64,000 nt of DNA from an uncultured Coriobacteriaceae bacterium (GCA_944320725.1 CALUIM010000014.1:1-64000), one strand, 5' to 3'. Numbered from the stretch's first letter, positions 7,704-16,594 are shown. Numbers and translations are program-made. Notes: generated from the letters alone by a model not told the origin.

Positions 7704-8666
7704 ATGTCCAAGCCTTACGGAAAGCCTGACCGCATCGTCGTCGCGCTGGGTGGCAACGCCCTCGGCGACACCCCAACCGAGCAGATCGAGCGCGTGAACA
7801 GCGCCGCCCATGCCCTCCTCGGCCTGATCGAGCAAGGCAACGAGATCATCATCACCCACGGCAACGGCCCGCAGGTCGGTATGATCCAGAACGCCTTCGC
7901 CGCCGCCCACGATGCCATCGGTACCCCCTCCATGGACCTGCCCGAGTGCGGTGCCATGAGCCAGGGCTACATTGGCTATCACTTGCAGCAGGGCATCGGC
8001 CGCGAGATGCATCGCCGCTATAAGCGCTGGCACGTGGCCACCGTCGTCACCCAGATCGAGTGCGATCCGGACGATCCCGCGTTCCAGAACCCCACGAAGC
8101 CCATCGGTCCGTTCTACACCGAGGAGCAGGCCAAGGAGCTCATGGCCGAGAATCCCGAGATGACTTTCGTCGAGGACTCAGGCCGCGGGTGGCGTCGTGT
8201 GGTGGCAAGCCCCGAGCCCAAGAAGATCGTCGAGGCCACCTCGATTCTAAATCTGCTTGACAACGAGTTCATCGTCATCGCCTGCGGTGGCGGCGGCATC
8301 CCCGTGGTGCGCGACTACAACGACAAGGGCTGCTATAAGGGCGTTGCGGCCGTTATCGACAAGGACATGGGCGGTGAGCTCCTCGCTGAGGATTGCGACG
8401 CTCAGGTGCTGTTTCTGCTTACTGCGGTTGAGCACGTTGCCATCAACTTCGGCAAGCCCAATCAGGAGAACCTCACTGAGATCTCTGCCGACGAGGCCGA
8501 GAAGCTTGCCGACGAGGGCCAGTTCGGCAAGGGTTCCATGGAACCCAAGGTCCGCGCTGCCATCAAGTTCGCTCGCAGCCGCAAGGGCCGCGTGTGCATC
8601 ATCGGAGCACTTGAGAAAGCCGCCGAGACCATGGCTGGCCTCTCCGGCACCCGCATCTACGCGTAA
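7704..8666 (+). CDS. arcC: Carbamate kinase
   Basis: This 320-residue enzyme transfers phosphate from carbamoyl phosphate to ADP, giving ATP, CO2 and ammonia, and is the energy-yielding last step of the arginine deiminase and related citrulline pathways. It shows the amino-acid kinase fold signatures VVALGGNALG near residue 10, THGNGPQVG near 54 and ACGGGGIPVV near 195. Length is typical for the family. ATG 7704 is chosen because GAAAGGATC precedes it; the frame is open further upstream but without a site. Arginine deiminase and ornithine carbamoyltransferase are not adjacent. A citrulline-producing hydrolase lies about 3.4 kb downstream. A hairpin with CCCGGCGA/TCGCCGGG ends the unit. Confidence 0.93.
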   Translation: MSKPYGKPDRIVVALGGNALGDTPTEQIERVNSAAHALLGLIEQGNEIIITHGNGPQVGMIQNAFAAAHDAIGTPSMDLPECGAMSQGYIGYHLQQGIGREMHRRYKRWHVATVVTQIECDPDDPAFQNPTKPIGPFYTEEQAKELMAENPEMTFVEDSGRGWRRVVASPEPKKIVEATSILNLLDNEFIVIACGGGGIPVVRDYNDKGCYKGVAAVIDKDMGGELLAEDCDAQVLFLLTAVEHVAINFGKPNQENLTEISADEAEKLADEGQFGKGSMEPKVRAAIKFARSRKGRVCIIGALEKAAETMAGLSGTRIYA

Positions 8667-8720
8667 GGTGCGAGCAGGTCGGCTACGTGTCGGCCTGCAA
8701 TCAAAGCCCCTCTCTGTGAC

Positions 8721-8760
8721 CCCGGCGAACCTGCATGCAGGCTCGCCGGGACCTTTGTTG
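8721..8760 (+). terminator. Terminator-like hairpin after arcC
   Basis: CCCGGCGA (8721-8728) pairs with TCGCCGGG (8743-8750), with an inner palindrome CCTGCATGCAGG, followed by ACCTTTGTTG. It precedes the copy-2 conserved-core hairpin by about 20 bp. Confidence 0.6.
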
Positions 8761-8770
8761 TAACGAGCGG

Positions 8771-8840
8771 CCCCGCTGTGCTCTCGCGAACGTCCTCGCC
8801 GCTGCGCGGCTGCGGATGGTTCGCTCCGAGCACTGCGGGG
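8771..8840 (+). terminator. Gene-end hairpin with conserved inner core, copy 2 (after arcC)
   Basis: The outer arms 8771-8783 and 8828-8840 (CCCCGCTGTGCTC with one mismatch) enclose a 39-nt core at 8786-8824. The core begins GCGAACGTCCTCGCC and ends GCGGATGGTTCGC and can fold by itself. It is the same core as copies 1, 3 and 4. Confidence 0.65.
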
Positions 8841-8874
8841 CATTTGCGCTGCGATTTCTGATAGTCCGTATTCG

Positions 8875-8887
8875 TTGTACAGTACAA
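8875..8887. promoter_or_regulatory. 13-bp palindrome overlapping the -10 box of the LuxR-type gene
   Basis: TTGTAC and GTACAA flank a central A (8875-8887), and the TACAAT -10 candidate is at 8883-8888. Transcription from it would start near 8895. A regulator bound here would block the promoter, so autoregulation by the downstream LuxR protein is a reasonable guess. Confidence 0.5.
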
Positions 8888-8925
8888 TGAGGAAAGTCGA
8901 GCTTGGAGCATCGAGGAGCATCGCG

Positions 8926-9891
8926 GTGGAGGCGGCGTTTTACCTATATGGGATTCTGTTCATCCTTATATGTATGATTGCATGCTGCGTATCGGCGTGC
9001 ATCTGGCTGGTAACGCGGCAAAAGCTCTGGGTTGGCATGGCGGGCTACCACTTCTTCTATCTCATCGAGGCCGCGCTTATCTTTTTTGAGGAGTACATCG
9101 GCAACAAGCCAATTTGGATCTTTGCGGGCGAGAACCCGCAGCTCACCTATCCTTTTATAAAGCTCATAGTGTCTGTGGGGATCGTTTCGAGCGTCTGGTA
9201 CATGATCCAGCAGCTTACCAGCAGATATGCCTATCGCCGCTGGCTCATCGTGACGGTGGGGACATGTCTTGCTGAGGCGATTTCACTTGCCATTTCCGAT
9301 GGCGACCTGCAGCAGTTTGCCTTTTATATACTGCGGGACCTGCTCATTCTTGGCTGTGTGCTGTATGCGGTCGTGATTCATCGCGCAACGAAGGAGCAAT
9401 CCCTCGCCGACTATCTTGGCGCGTATCGCGGTGTACTCGGCATCTCAACTGCACTCATGCTGCTCACGCTGCTTCAAGATGTCGTGACCATGGGATTCAA
9501 AATGCCGCTGCTCTATATCGGCTCTGTGTGGGCGCAGTTCATTTCGGGAAGGAATATCGCCGAGAACGCTGCGGTTATTGTTCTTGCCGTGCTCACCGTA
9601 AGGCACGCGATCGAGGTTCTCGTCCTGCGTTTTAAGGAGCCGCCAAATGCCGAGATGGCGCAGCAGGGGAGCGTGCTGGAGGTTCGCCTTGCTCGTTTTT
9701 GCGAGCATCATGATATTTCGATTCGAGAGCGCGATATTGTTCAGGGAATGCTTGAGGGGAAGAGCAACCGCCAGATGGCGGGTGATTTGTTTATCTCCGA
9801 GGGCACGGTGAAGGCCCATGCGCATTCCATCTACAAAAAATGCGGCGTGTCGTCGCGCAAAGAAGTCCAGCAACTGTTCTGGTCGGAATAA
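8926..9891 (+). CDS. Membrane-bound LuxR-family transcriptional regulator
   Basis: The protein (321 residues) has about seven hydrophobic segments in its first 235 residues and a C-terminal LuxR/GerE helix-turn-helix: SIRERDIVQGMLEGKSNRQM followed by GTVKAHAHSIYKK. This membrane-sensor/LuxR arrangement is widespread in Coriobacteriia, where such genes often sit next to the metabolic genes they are thought to control. GTG 8926 is the preferred start because AGGAG lies 7 nt upstream and the alternative TTG 8875 falls inside a promoter palindrome. Its neighbours are carbamate kinase upstream and an exported amidohydrolase plus dimethylargininase downstream, which are plausible targets. The inducing signal is unknown. 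Confidence 0.85.
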   Translation: MEAAFYLYGILFILICMIACCVSACIWLVTRQKLWVGMAGYHFFYLIEAALIFFEEYIGNKPIWIFAGENPQLTYPFIKLIVSVGIVSSVWYMIQQLTSRYAYRRWLIVTVGTCLAEAISLAISDGDLQQFAFYILRDLLILGCVLYAVVIHRATKEQSLADYLGAYRGVLGISTALMLLTLLQDVVTMGFKMPLLYIGSVWAQFISGRNIAENAAVIVLAVLTVRHAIEVLVLRFKEPPNAEMAQQGSVLEVRLARFCEHHDISIRERDIVQGMLEGKSNRQMAGDLFISEGTVKAHAHSIYKKCGVSSRKEVQQLFWSE

Positions 9892-10093
9892 CGGGTCACT
9901 CCATTTTGCTACGCCTTGTGGGTGTGCGCCGGGGAAGCTATGCTGCGCATGCCGTTTATCCTCCGTACATGCTCGTTCACACTGCCTAACCCGGAATCTA
10001 TCTAGGTGTTTTCGCAGGTAAACGCTTCGATGGGTTTACGGATAAGCGCACGGGTGAATTTGTTTCCCCGTGCTCGAGAGAAAGGTGGACAAC

Positions 10094-11878
10094 ATGAAAC
10101 GAGATCTGACAACGCTTTCGCGCAGAGGCTTCATCGGTTTGGGAGCGGCTGGCGCGAGCGTGCTCGCAGCAGGGTGCAGTGCCGGTACCGGTGCGGGCAG
10201 TGGCAGCGCTGCCGGAAGCGCATCGGCCGAAAGCGTGGCCTCGATTGTGTTCCGCAACGGTACCATCCAGACGATGGTTTCTGAAGACGATACCGCCGAG
10301 GCGCTCGCCGTAGCAGGCAACAAGATCGTCTATGTGGGCGACGATGCCGGCGTCGAGGATTGGATTGGCGAAGACACGGAGGTCATCGATCTCGATGGCG
10401 GCATGGTGATTCCTGGTTTCATGGATGGTCACATCCACGCCCCCGGCGACTGGCTCACCAAGCTCTATGAGATCGATCTGAGCCAGGGCACCACGATCGA
10501 GGAGTACAAGCAGATCATCAGCGATTTCGTCGAGGCGAATCCCGACGATGAAGCTTATACGGGTCATCCGTTCATGATTAACGCATTCGAACTTGAGGAC
10601 GGGACAAACCCTGGTCCCAATAAGGAGATTCTTGACGAAATATGTCCCGACAAGCCGATCTTCCTTTACGACACCTCGCATCATGCGATGTGGTGCAACT
10701 CCAAGGCGCTTGAGATGGGCGGTATCACCAACGATACTCCTGATCCCACTGGTGGCGTCATCACCCGCGATGAGTCAGGCGAGGCGACGGGCTACCTCAT
10801 TGACGGCGCTTGCTCGTTTATTGGAGATGCGGTGAGTGTCGAACATACCGATGAGGAATACAAGGATGCTATCGACAAGTATCAGGAGGTGGCTTCTGAG
10901 TATGGCATCACGGGCATCACGAATCTCACCGCCGTCGATCCGCACTTCTACACGGATCTCGAAAAGGACGGGAAACTCAACCTCCGTATGCGCGTGTTGC
11001 CTACCATTACGCCGGGTACATCGCATGAGGAAGCAATCGAAACCATTCGAAATCTTGAGCAATATAACAGCGATATGATTTCTACCGGCACTGCCAAGAT
11101 TTTTGCTGACGGTGTAACTGAGGGCGGTACGGCCGTCATGCTCGAACCTTATACCGAAGCTGCCGGTAAGGGGTCTGAGTGGTACGGTGAATCCGTATGG
11201 GATCAGCAAGAGTTCTCGGATATGGTTGTGGCGCTGGACAAGGAGGGCATCCAGGTACATGTTCACGCCATTGGTGACGGTGCGGTCCACAATACGCTCG
11301 ATGCTTACGAACGTGCAGTCGAGGAGAATGGCGAGCGTGATGACCGCCGCAACACCATGACGCATGTATGCGCTGTGACCGACGAGGACGTTCAGCGCAT
11401 CGCCGACCTGAATGTGCTCTGCGCGCTGCAGTTCCTCTGGATGTACCGCGATCCGCTGTGTGAGCTCGAGATTCAGTTCATTGGCGAAGAGCGCGCGATG
11501 GCGATGTATCCGGTCAAGAATATGCTCGAGGCCGGTTGCTTCGTCTCCGGCGCGAGCGACGGCCCGGTAACCGGCTATGTGCCGCTCGAGGAGATCGAGG
11601 TTGCAGTGACGCGCAACAGCCCGTATCCCGAGGAGCAGGATACCGATATGTACCGCTGGCCCGAGCAGGGGATCACGGCCTATCAGGCGCTCGAGGCGTA
11701 CACCAAAAACGTTGCCTTCGAGAATTACATGGAGGACATCGTGGGCACGCTCGAAGAGGGCAAGTTCGCCGACATCACCGTGCTCGACCAGAACATCCTC
11801 GAATGCGATCCCAAAGACATCGCCGAGACCAAGGTGCTCTACACCATCTCCGACGGCCGCATCGTGTACCAAGCATAG
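10094..11878 (+). CDS. Tat-exported lipoprotein amidohydrolase (YtcJ-like, amidohydrolase_3 family)
   Basis: This 594-residue protein starts with a twin-arginine signal (LSRRGFIGLGAAGASVLAAGC), so it should be exported folded by the Tat system and lipid-anchored at the cysteine near residue 28. A Ser/Gly/Ala linker follows. The catalytic domain has the metal-binding GHIH motif near residues 112-115, a DTSHHAMWCNSKAL segment and later HVHAIGDGA and SDGPV motifs, all typical of the amidohydrolase_3 branch that hydrolyses amide bonds in small substrates. A good AAAGGTGG site precedes ATG 10094. The cofactor-loading need of a metal enzyme fits Tat export; the tat genes are at 42514. The substrate cannot be read from sequence. 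It lies between a LuxR gene and a dimethylargininase. Confidence 0.85.
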   Translation: MKRDLTTLSRRGFIGLGAAGASVLAAGCSAGTGAGSGSAAGSASAESVASIVFRNGTIQTMVSEDDTAEALAVAGNKIVYVGDDAGVEDWIGEDTEVIDLDGGMVIPGFMDGHIHAPGDWLTKLYEIDLSQGTTIEEYKQIISDFVEANPDDEAYTGHPFMINAFELEDGTNPGPNKEILDEICPDKPIFLYDTSHHAMWCNSKALEMGGITNDTPDPTGGVITRDESGEATGYLIDGACSFIGDAVSVEHTDEEYKDAIDKYQEVASEYGITGITNLTAVDPHFYTDLEKDGKLNLRMRVLPTITPGTSHEEAIETIRNLEQYNSDMISTGTAKIFADGVTEGGTAVMLEPYTEAAGKGSEWYGESVWDQQEFSDMVVALDKEGIQVHVHAIGDGAVHNTLDAYERAVEENGERDDRRNTMTHVCAVTDEDVQRIADLNVLCALQFLWMYRDPLCELEIQFIGEERAMAMYPVKNMLEAGCFVSGASDGPVTGYVPLEEIEVAVTRNSPYPEEQDTDMYRWPEQGITAYQALEAYTKNVAFENYMEDIVGTLEEGKFADITVLDQNILECDPKDIAETKVLYTISDGRIVYQA

Positions 11879-11907
11879 CGACATGTAAGCGCCGTGACAG
11901 GATTTAG

Positions 11908-11983
11908 AGGCCCCGGTGCATCCGGAGCGAACCATCCGCAGCCGCGCAGCGGCGAGGACGTTCGCGAGGATGCACCGGGGCCT
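11908..11983 (+). terminator. Gene-end hairpin with conserved inner core, copy 3 (reverse orientation)
   Basis: A perfect 16-bp outer stem (11908-11923 with 11968-11983, starting AGGCCCCGGTGCATCC) encloses the conserved core at 11927-11965 in reverse-complement orientation relative to copies 1, 2 and 4. TTGTGT follows. It closes the amidohydrolase unit before the ddaH gene. Confidence 0.7.
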
Positions 11984-12060
11984 TTGTGTAACTCGGTTTG
12001 CGTTGTTGCGGTATGCTGGAGCATATGAAGTTGAGAAAGCGCTTGCAGGAGGTTGTCGCT

Positions 12061-12837
12061 TTGACTCGGTTCAACCACGTTATCGTTCGTCGTCCTGGTC
12101 GTTCGCTGGCAGAGGGTATCACCAGCGCATCCGAGCTCGGCCGTCCCATCTACGAGCGCGCACTCGAGGAGCACCGTGACTACGTGCATGCGCTCGAGCG
12201 TTGCGGTGTCGACATCACCATCCTGTCGGCGCTCGAGGCATATCCCGACAGCTGCTTTGTCGAGGATCCTGCGGTCATCACGCGCTGCGGCGCCATCATC
12301 ACCAATCCCGGCGCCCCCAGCCGCAATGGCGAGAAGGCAGAAATCGAGCCGGTGATCAGGCGCTTTTTCTCCGACGACCAGATTGCGCGCATCGAGGCGC
12401 CCGGCACGCTCGAGGGCGGTGACGTGATGATGGTGGGCGACCACTTTTTCGTGGGTCGCTCGGCGCGTACCAACGAGGAGGGCATCCGGCAGTTCCTGGA
12501 CATTTTGAACAGCTGGGGCCTTGAGGGATCCGAGGTGCCGCTGCGGCACGTGCTGCATCTCAAGACCGGCGTCAACTATATCGAAGACGGGAATATGCTC
12601 GTCTCGGGTGAATTCATCAACCATTCGGCGTTTGCGTGCTACAACAAGATCGTGGTGCCCGACGAAGAGGCCTACGGTGCCAATTGCATCTGGGTGAACG
12701 GTACTGTGATCGTTGCGAAGGGGTATCCGGCGGTGCTTCGCGCGGTGCAGGAGTTGGGGTACGAGACAATCGTGGTGGATACCTCGGAGTTCCGCAAGGT
12801 GGACGGCGGTTTGTCCTGTCTGTCGCTTAGGTTCTAA
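12061..12837 (+). CDS. ddaH: Dimethylarginine dimethylaminohydrolase (dimethylargininase)
   Basis: This 258-residue enzyme of the guanidine-modifying superfamily hydrolyses N-omega-methylated arginines to citrulline and dimethylamine or methylamine. The sequence follows the bacterial DDAH pattern: VIVRRPGRSL at the start, FVEDP near residues 66-70, EAPGTLEGGD near 116, catalytic His166 in LHLKTG and the catalytic Cys253 in DGGLSCLSLRF at the C-terminus. Arginine deiminases have a different Cys motif. The start is TTG 12061, since AGGAGG lies 8 nt upstream and the protein then begins exactly where the family does; ATG 12025 would add 12 residues with a poor site. With carbamate kinase nearby, citrulline could feed ATP formation if an ornithine carbamoyltransferase exists elsewhere. 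Confidence 0.9.
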   Translation: MTRFNHVIVRRPGRSLAEGITSASELGRPIYERALEEHRDYVHALERCGVDITILSALEAYPDSCFVEDPAVITRCGAIITNPGAPSRNGEKAEIEPVIRRFFSDDQIARIEAPGTLEGGDVMMVGDHFFVGRSARTNEEGIRQFLDILNSWGLEGSEVPLRHVLHLKTGVNYIEDGNMLVSGEFINHSAFACYNKIVVPDEEAYGANCIWVNGTVIVAKGYPAVLRAVQELGYETIVVDTSEFRKVDGGLSCLSLRF

Positions 12838-12869
12838 AGCAAGGTGTCGGGCGTGTTGGGCCCACGTGC

Positions 12870-14081
12870 TTAGGCGCTGAACGCCCACGCGGCTTTCATC
12901 TGGTGCAGCAACTCTACGATGCCCCAGGTGCGCGAGCTGCGTGCGCTGCTGTTGGGGTCGTGGACGGTGACCATGCCGTTCTCGTCGATCGCAGAGAGCA
13001 CGATAAAGTGGCCGAGCACGGTAAAATCGCCGGGCGCCATGCTGCAGATGACCGGTTTGCCCTCCTCGAGTGCCTGCGTGATGGCGCTCCGGGAGAGACC
13101 CACCTGCTTGCCGGTGATACCCAGGCTCGCGGCACCCTCGGTCATGAAGCTCCATTCGGTGGCACCGGTGGGGCAGTAGCCGCCGGCATCGGAAAACGTG
13201 CTCATGCTGCCGGGGTTGTAGGCGGTGCTGCCCGTGAGATAGGTGTAAACCATGGTCATGCAGGTGGTGGCGCAGCCGTTATCGCGCACGGTGCCGCCGC
13301 CGTAGGGCTTGAGCGACCATGCCGGATCGGTTTGGTAGAGATAGGGCATCTCGCCCTGTGTCCAGCTGGCGCGCGGGGTTGAGGCGGGCAGCTGCGCGGT
13401 GTTGCGTGTGGGCATGTCGAGCATCGCGACCTCGGTGTCGGGACCGATGCCCGCGGTGGGCGCGAAGAAGAGCACTCCAGCCACGATGACGACGGCAAAC
13501 GCGCCGGCGAGCTTGGGAAGCGCGATGATGCCTTGGATGCTGGGGATTGCCGCGGCAGCAGCTGAGCGGTTCTGCGCCCCGCCTCCCATCCGGGTGGCGT
13601 AGGACCCCGCTTGCTGGCGGCGCGGATTGCTGCCGAGGCGCGACGCGGTCACGTTGCCGCGTGAACGGGGGTGTGCTGTAGAGCGGTTTTGGTAGCGCTG
13701 CACGAGGTTGCCGATGCCGGTGCCAATGAGGGCAGCAAGGGCGCTGAGCAGTCCGATAAGTGCGGTGATACCCCTCGAGAGCACCTCGAGTATCTGCTGG
13801 GGGATGCTGGCAGACGCAGCGGTGCGCGTGCGGTTTTGGGGCCGCGTTGCCTGCCGCGTCGCGCTGAGCCTGTGCGCACCCGGAGCGTTTCGTCGGGCTG
13901 CCGTGCCTGTTGATGAGGCGGTCGTGCACGCGGGGCGTGTTGCGGCGTACGAACGGTTCGCTGGGGCCGGGCGGCTCGTGGCGGACGTTCTTCGGGCGGA
14001 GGTTTGTCGCGCCCCGGTGGCAGCGCGCTTGCGCGGCGTGGGCCGCTGCGTGCCCGATGGCGAAGATCCGTTACCCGGCAT
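12870..14081 (-). CDS. Membrane-anchored C39-type (papain-like) peptidase
   Basis: The 403-residue protein has a long basic, Arg/Thr/Ala-rich N-terminus, two hydrophobic stretches (ALIGLLSALAALIGTGIG and LAGAFAVVIVAGVLFF), then an extracellular domain. That domain has a papain-like arrangement: NGCATTCMTMVYTYL with the putative catalytic Cys, and GHFIVLSAID with the His, followed by HDPNS. This matches the peptidase_C39_2 family, often cell-wall-associated hydrolases. The start at 14081 has GGAAAGGGGGC just upstream; longer in-frame extensions overlap the divergent promoter region. It diverges from the phospholipase-like gene and converges with ddaH. The substrate is unknown; the name peptidase is a family inference. 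Confidence 0.75.
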   Translation of the reverse strand: MPGNGSSPSGTQRPTPRKRAATGARQTSARRTSATSRPAPANRSYAATRPACTTASSTGTAARRNAPGAHRLSATRQATRPQNRTRTAASASIPQQILEVLSRGITALIGLLSALAALIGTGIGNLVQRYQNRSTAHPRSRGNVTASRLGSNPRRQQAGSYATRMGGGAQNRSAAAAAIPSIQGIIALPKLAGAFAVVIVAGVLFFAPTAGIGPDTEVAMLDMPTRNTAQLPASTPRASWTQGEMPYLYQTDPAWSLKPYGGGTVRDNGCATTCMTMVYTYLTGSTAYNPGSMSTFSDAGGYCPTGATEWSFMTEGAASLGITGKQVGLSRSAITQALEEGKPVICSMAPGDFTVLGHFIVLSAIDENGMVTVHDPNSSARSSRTWGIVELLHQMKAAWAFSA

Positions 14082-14281
14082 GGCTGCCCCCTTTCCGCGT
14101 ATCGGCGTTGCGCGTACGATATGCTCCATACTACTCGAATCAAGGCGTGGTGCGCATGTGTTTGGGCGGGATATGCCGCGTGCGTGCGGATGGAGGATGC
14201 GGCAACGGGGCATAATCTTGAGCGTTGTCTTGGAGCGCCGTGCGGGCGGATTGCTCGCAGGGGCGTGAACGGAGGGGCCGT

Positions 14282-15226
14282 ATGCCAGCACTTATTACGC
14301 ATCGTCTGTTCGGCGAAGAGAGCATGAATCTTCTACCTGCGGGAATCGTCTCGACAGAAGACGAACGCCTTGCATTTTTGCTGGGCAACCAAGGCCCCGA
14401 CCCCTATTTCTTCCGCATGCGCACCCCCGAGACCCGCTCGTGCACCGAGTTTGGCCGTCGTATGCACCGCTGCCGCATGACGCGCCAGTTCGCAACGCTG
14501 CGCGAGGGCGTGGGGCGTCTGGTGCCTGCCGATGCCGGTGTGGGCCGCGCCTACGTGCTCGGCCTCCTCTCGCATTACGTGCTCGACCGCACCGCGCATC
14601 CGTTCGTCTATGCGCAGCAGTGGGGTGTGCAAGCGGTCGACCCCAGTCTCGAGGCGGCGGCATCGCAGGTGCATGCCATTATCGAGAGCGACCTCGACTT
14701 GCTCATGCTCCAGCGCAAACGCGACGGTGCCACGGTTGAGGAGTGCCCGCCTGTGGCGGAGCTTGTAACAAACGAGCGGATCAACAAGGTCGCGGGCGCT
14801 CTTATGAGCTTTACGGCGCGTTCGGTCTACGACCTCAAGGTGAGCGCAAACCAGTTTGGCGGCGCGGTTGGTGATATGCAGCTGGCGTATCGCGTTATAG
14901 AGCCTGCCGGCTCGGCTGCTTCCAATATGATCGGTACGCTGGAAGGCTTGGTGCGCGGCTACTCGCTGCTCGGGTCGCTCGCCCATCGCGTCACGCACGT
15001 ACCGCCGGCGGCAGCGGGCAATCTTGCCCATAAGCCGTGGGAGGATCCGTTCACCGGTACGTCGTCGTCTGAGAGTTTTCCCGAGGTATTCGACCGCGCG
15101 CTTCGCGATTATGCAACGGTGGCGGCGTGCTTTGTCGACCAGGGCGATATCGTGCGCGTGACGGGGCATATCAACTACTCGGGCCGCCCACTCGATGAGA
15201 CTGAGGAGTTTGATCGGGAAGAGTAG
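14282..15226 (+). CDS. Zinc-dependent phospholipase C / S1-P1 nuclease-fold family protein
   Basis: This 314-residue protein starts MPALITHRLFGEES and has the helical, His-rich pattern of the zinc-dependent phospholipase C family (Pfam PF00882). Putative metal ligands are the His in LITHRLF, and LLSHYVLDRTAHPF with an H-x3-D-x3-H spacing, the family hallmark. There is no signal peptide, so unlike secreted phospholipases it probably acts inside the cell; many Gram-positive anaerobes carry such cytosolic members of unproven function. GGAGGGG lies directly before ATG 14282. The gene diverges from the C39 peptidase gene with a 200-bp shared upstream region. Confidence 0.75.
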   Translation: MPALITHRLFGEESMNLLPAGIVSTEDERLAFLLGNQGPDPYFFRMRTPETRSCTEFGRRMHRCRMTRQFATLREGVGRLVPADAGVGRAYVLGLLSHYVLDRTAHPFVYAQQWGVQAVDPSLEAAASQVHAIIESDLDLLMLQRKRDGATVEECPPVAELVTNERINKVAGALMSFTARSVYDLKVSANQFGGAVGDMQLAYRVIEPAGSAASNMIGTLEGLVRGYSLLGSLAHRVTHVPPAAAGNLAHKPWEDPFTGTSSSESFPEVFDRALRDYATVAACFVDQGDIVRVTGHINYSGRPLDETEEFDREE

Positions 15227-15343
15227 ACGCTGCAGGACCGAGCGCCGTGGCAGCCTTCCTTACCAATTCATGACGCGCGCGGGCCGTGCGGTGTCGTAGC
15301 ATAGTGCGTAACTGCAACGCGGACGACAGATGGAAGGCAGCAC

Positions 15344-16594
15344 ATGAGATACACCAAGCTCGAGCGCAACTGGGTTATGTACGACGTCGGCAACTCGGCG
15401 CTCGTGCTCTTTAACACCTCGGTGGTGCCCATCTACTTCGACGCGATCAACACCGGCGCCAGCGCGGCCGAGCTTGTGGCGGCATGGGCGAACGCCCAGA
15501 CGGTGGCGTCGCTCGTGGTGGCGCTGCTCATGCCCATTCTGGGTTCACTGGCCGATTTTGCAGGCAACAAGATCAAGTTCTTCCTGGGCTTTTTCCTCAC
15601 GGGTTTGGTGCTGTGCTTTGCGCAGGCCATCCCCATGGGCGCGATGCCGTTTTTGGTGGTGTACGTGCTCTGCACCATCGGGCTTAACTCGTCCATGACG
15701 TTCTACGACGCGATGCTGCCCGACGTAACCACCGATGAGCGCATGGATGCGGTTTCGTCGTCCGGCTATGCCTGGGGCTATATTGGCTCGTGTGTGCCGT
15801 TCATCGTGTGCATCGCGCTCATCCTGGGTGGGCCGGCGGTGCTGGGGCTCGACATGCTGCTGTGTGTGCAGATCTCGTTTGTCATCACCGGCATCTGGTG
15901 GCTCGCGTTCACCGTGCCGCTCGTGCGCACCTATCGCCAGCGCTACGCCAAGGAGCTCGCGCCGGGCGAGACGTTTGGCAGTGAGGTGCGCCGCACCATC
16001 ACCGGGCTTGGTGCCACCATGCGCCGCATCGCGCACGATAAGGCCATCCTCATCTACATGATCGCGTTTTTCTTCTACATCGACGGCGTGCACACGGTCA
16101 TCTCGATGGCTACTACCTATGGCACGTCGCTCGGCATCGATTCCACGCAGCTCATCCTAGCCCTGCTCGTTACGCAGTTTGTGGCGTTTCCCTCGGCCAT
16201 CATCTACGGCCGCCTTGCCAAGAGCCAAGGCACGCTCAAGATGATCATCATCGCCGTTGCCGCCTACGTGCTCATTGTGCTGTTCGCTGCGTTCTTCTTA
16301 AAGTCCGCGGTCGAGTTCTGGATTCTCGCCATTGTAGTGGGCATGTTCCAGGGCGGCATCCAGGCGCTTTCGCGCAGCTACTTTGGCAAAATCATCCCCA
16401 AGGAGCGCGCCAACGAATACTACGGCTTCTTTGATATCTTTGGCCGTTATGCGAGCGTGATGGGAACTCTGCTAGTATCTGTCGTGACATCGCTCACGGG
16501 GGATGCTTCTTTAGGAGTGCTTTCCATCGGGATCCTGCTGGTCGTGGGCTTTGTCATGCTCGTGAGACTGTCTCGCATACGGGGTATGGCCTAG
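15344..16594 (+). CDS. MFS transporter of the UMF1 (Atg22-like) family
   Basis: This 416-residue integral membrane protein has about 12 hydrophobic segments. The N-terminal ERNWVMYDVGNSALVLF segment is the UMF1/Atg22 signature, and a conserved GLNSSMTFYDAMLPDVT loop follows helix 4. Members of this family in bacteria are efflux or uptake carriers of unknown substrate, with Atg22 of yeast exporting amino acids from the vacuole. A GGAAGGCAGCAC site precedes the ATG. It is followed by a GC-rich stretch and the queT leader, so it is probably monocistronic. Its substrate cannot be inferred from the neighbours. Confidence 0.88.
   Translation: MRYTKLERNWVMYDVGNSALVLFNTSVVPIYFDAINTGASAAELVAAWANAQTVASLVVALLMPILGSLADFAGNKIKFFLGFFLTGLVLCFAQAIPMGAMPFLVVYVLCTIGLNSSMTFYDAMLPDVTTDERMDAVSSSGYAWGYIGSCVPFIVCIALILGGPAVLGLDMLLCVQISFVITGIWWLAFTVPLVRTYRQRYAKELAPGETFGSEVRRTITGLGATMRRIAHDKAILIYMIAFFFYIDGVHTVISMATTYGTSLGIDSTQLILALLVTQFVAFPSAIIYGRLAKSQGTLKMIIIAVAAYVLIVLFAAFFLKSAVEFWILAIVVGMFQGGIQALSRSYFGKIIPKERANEYYGFFDIFGRYASVMGTLLVSVVTSLTGDASLGVLSIGILLVVGFVMLVRLSRIRGMA

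Noticed and set aside
12061-12837. Arginine deiminase instead of DDAH
   Set aside because: The C-terminal motif is DGGLSCLSLRF and the length is about 258 residues, matching DDAH; arginine deiminases are about 400 residues with a different cysteine motif.
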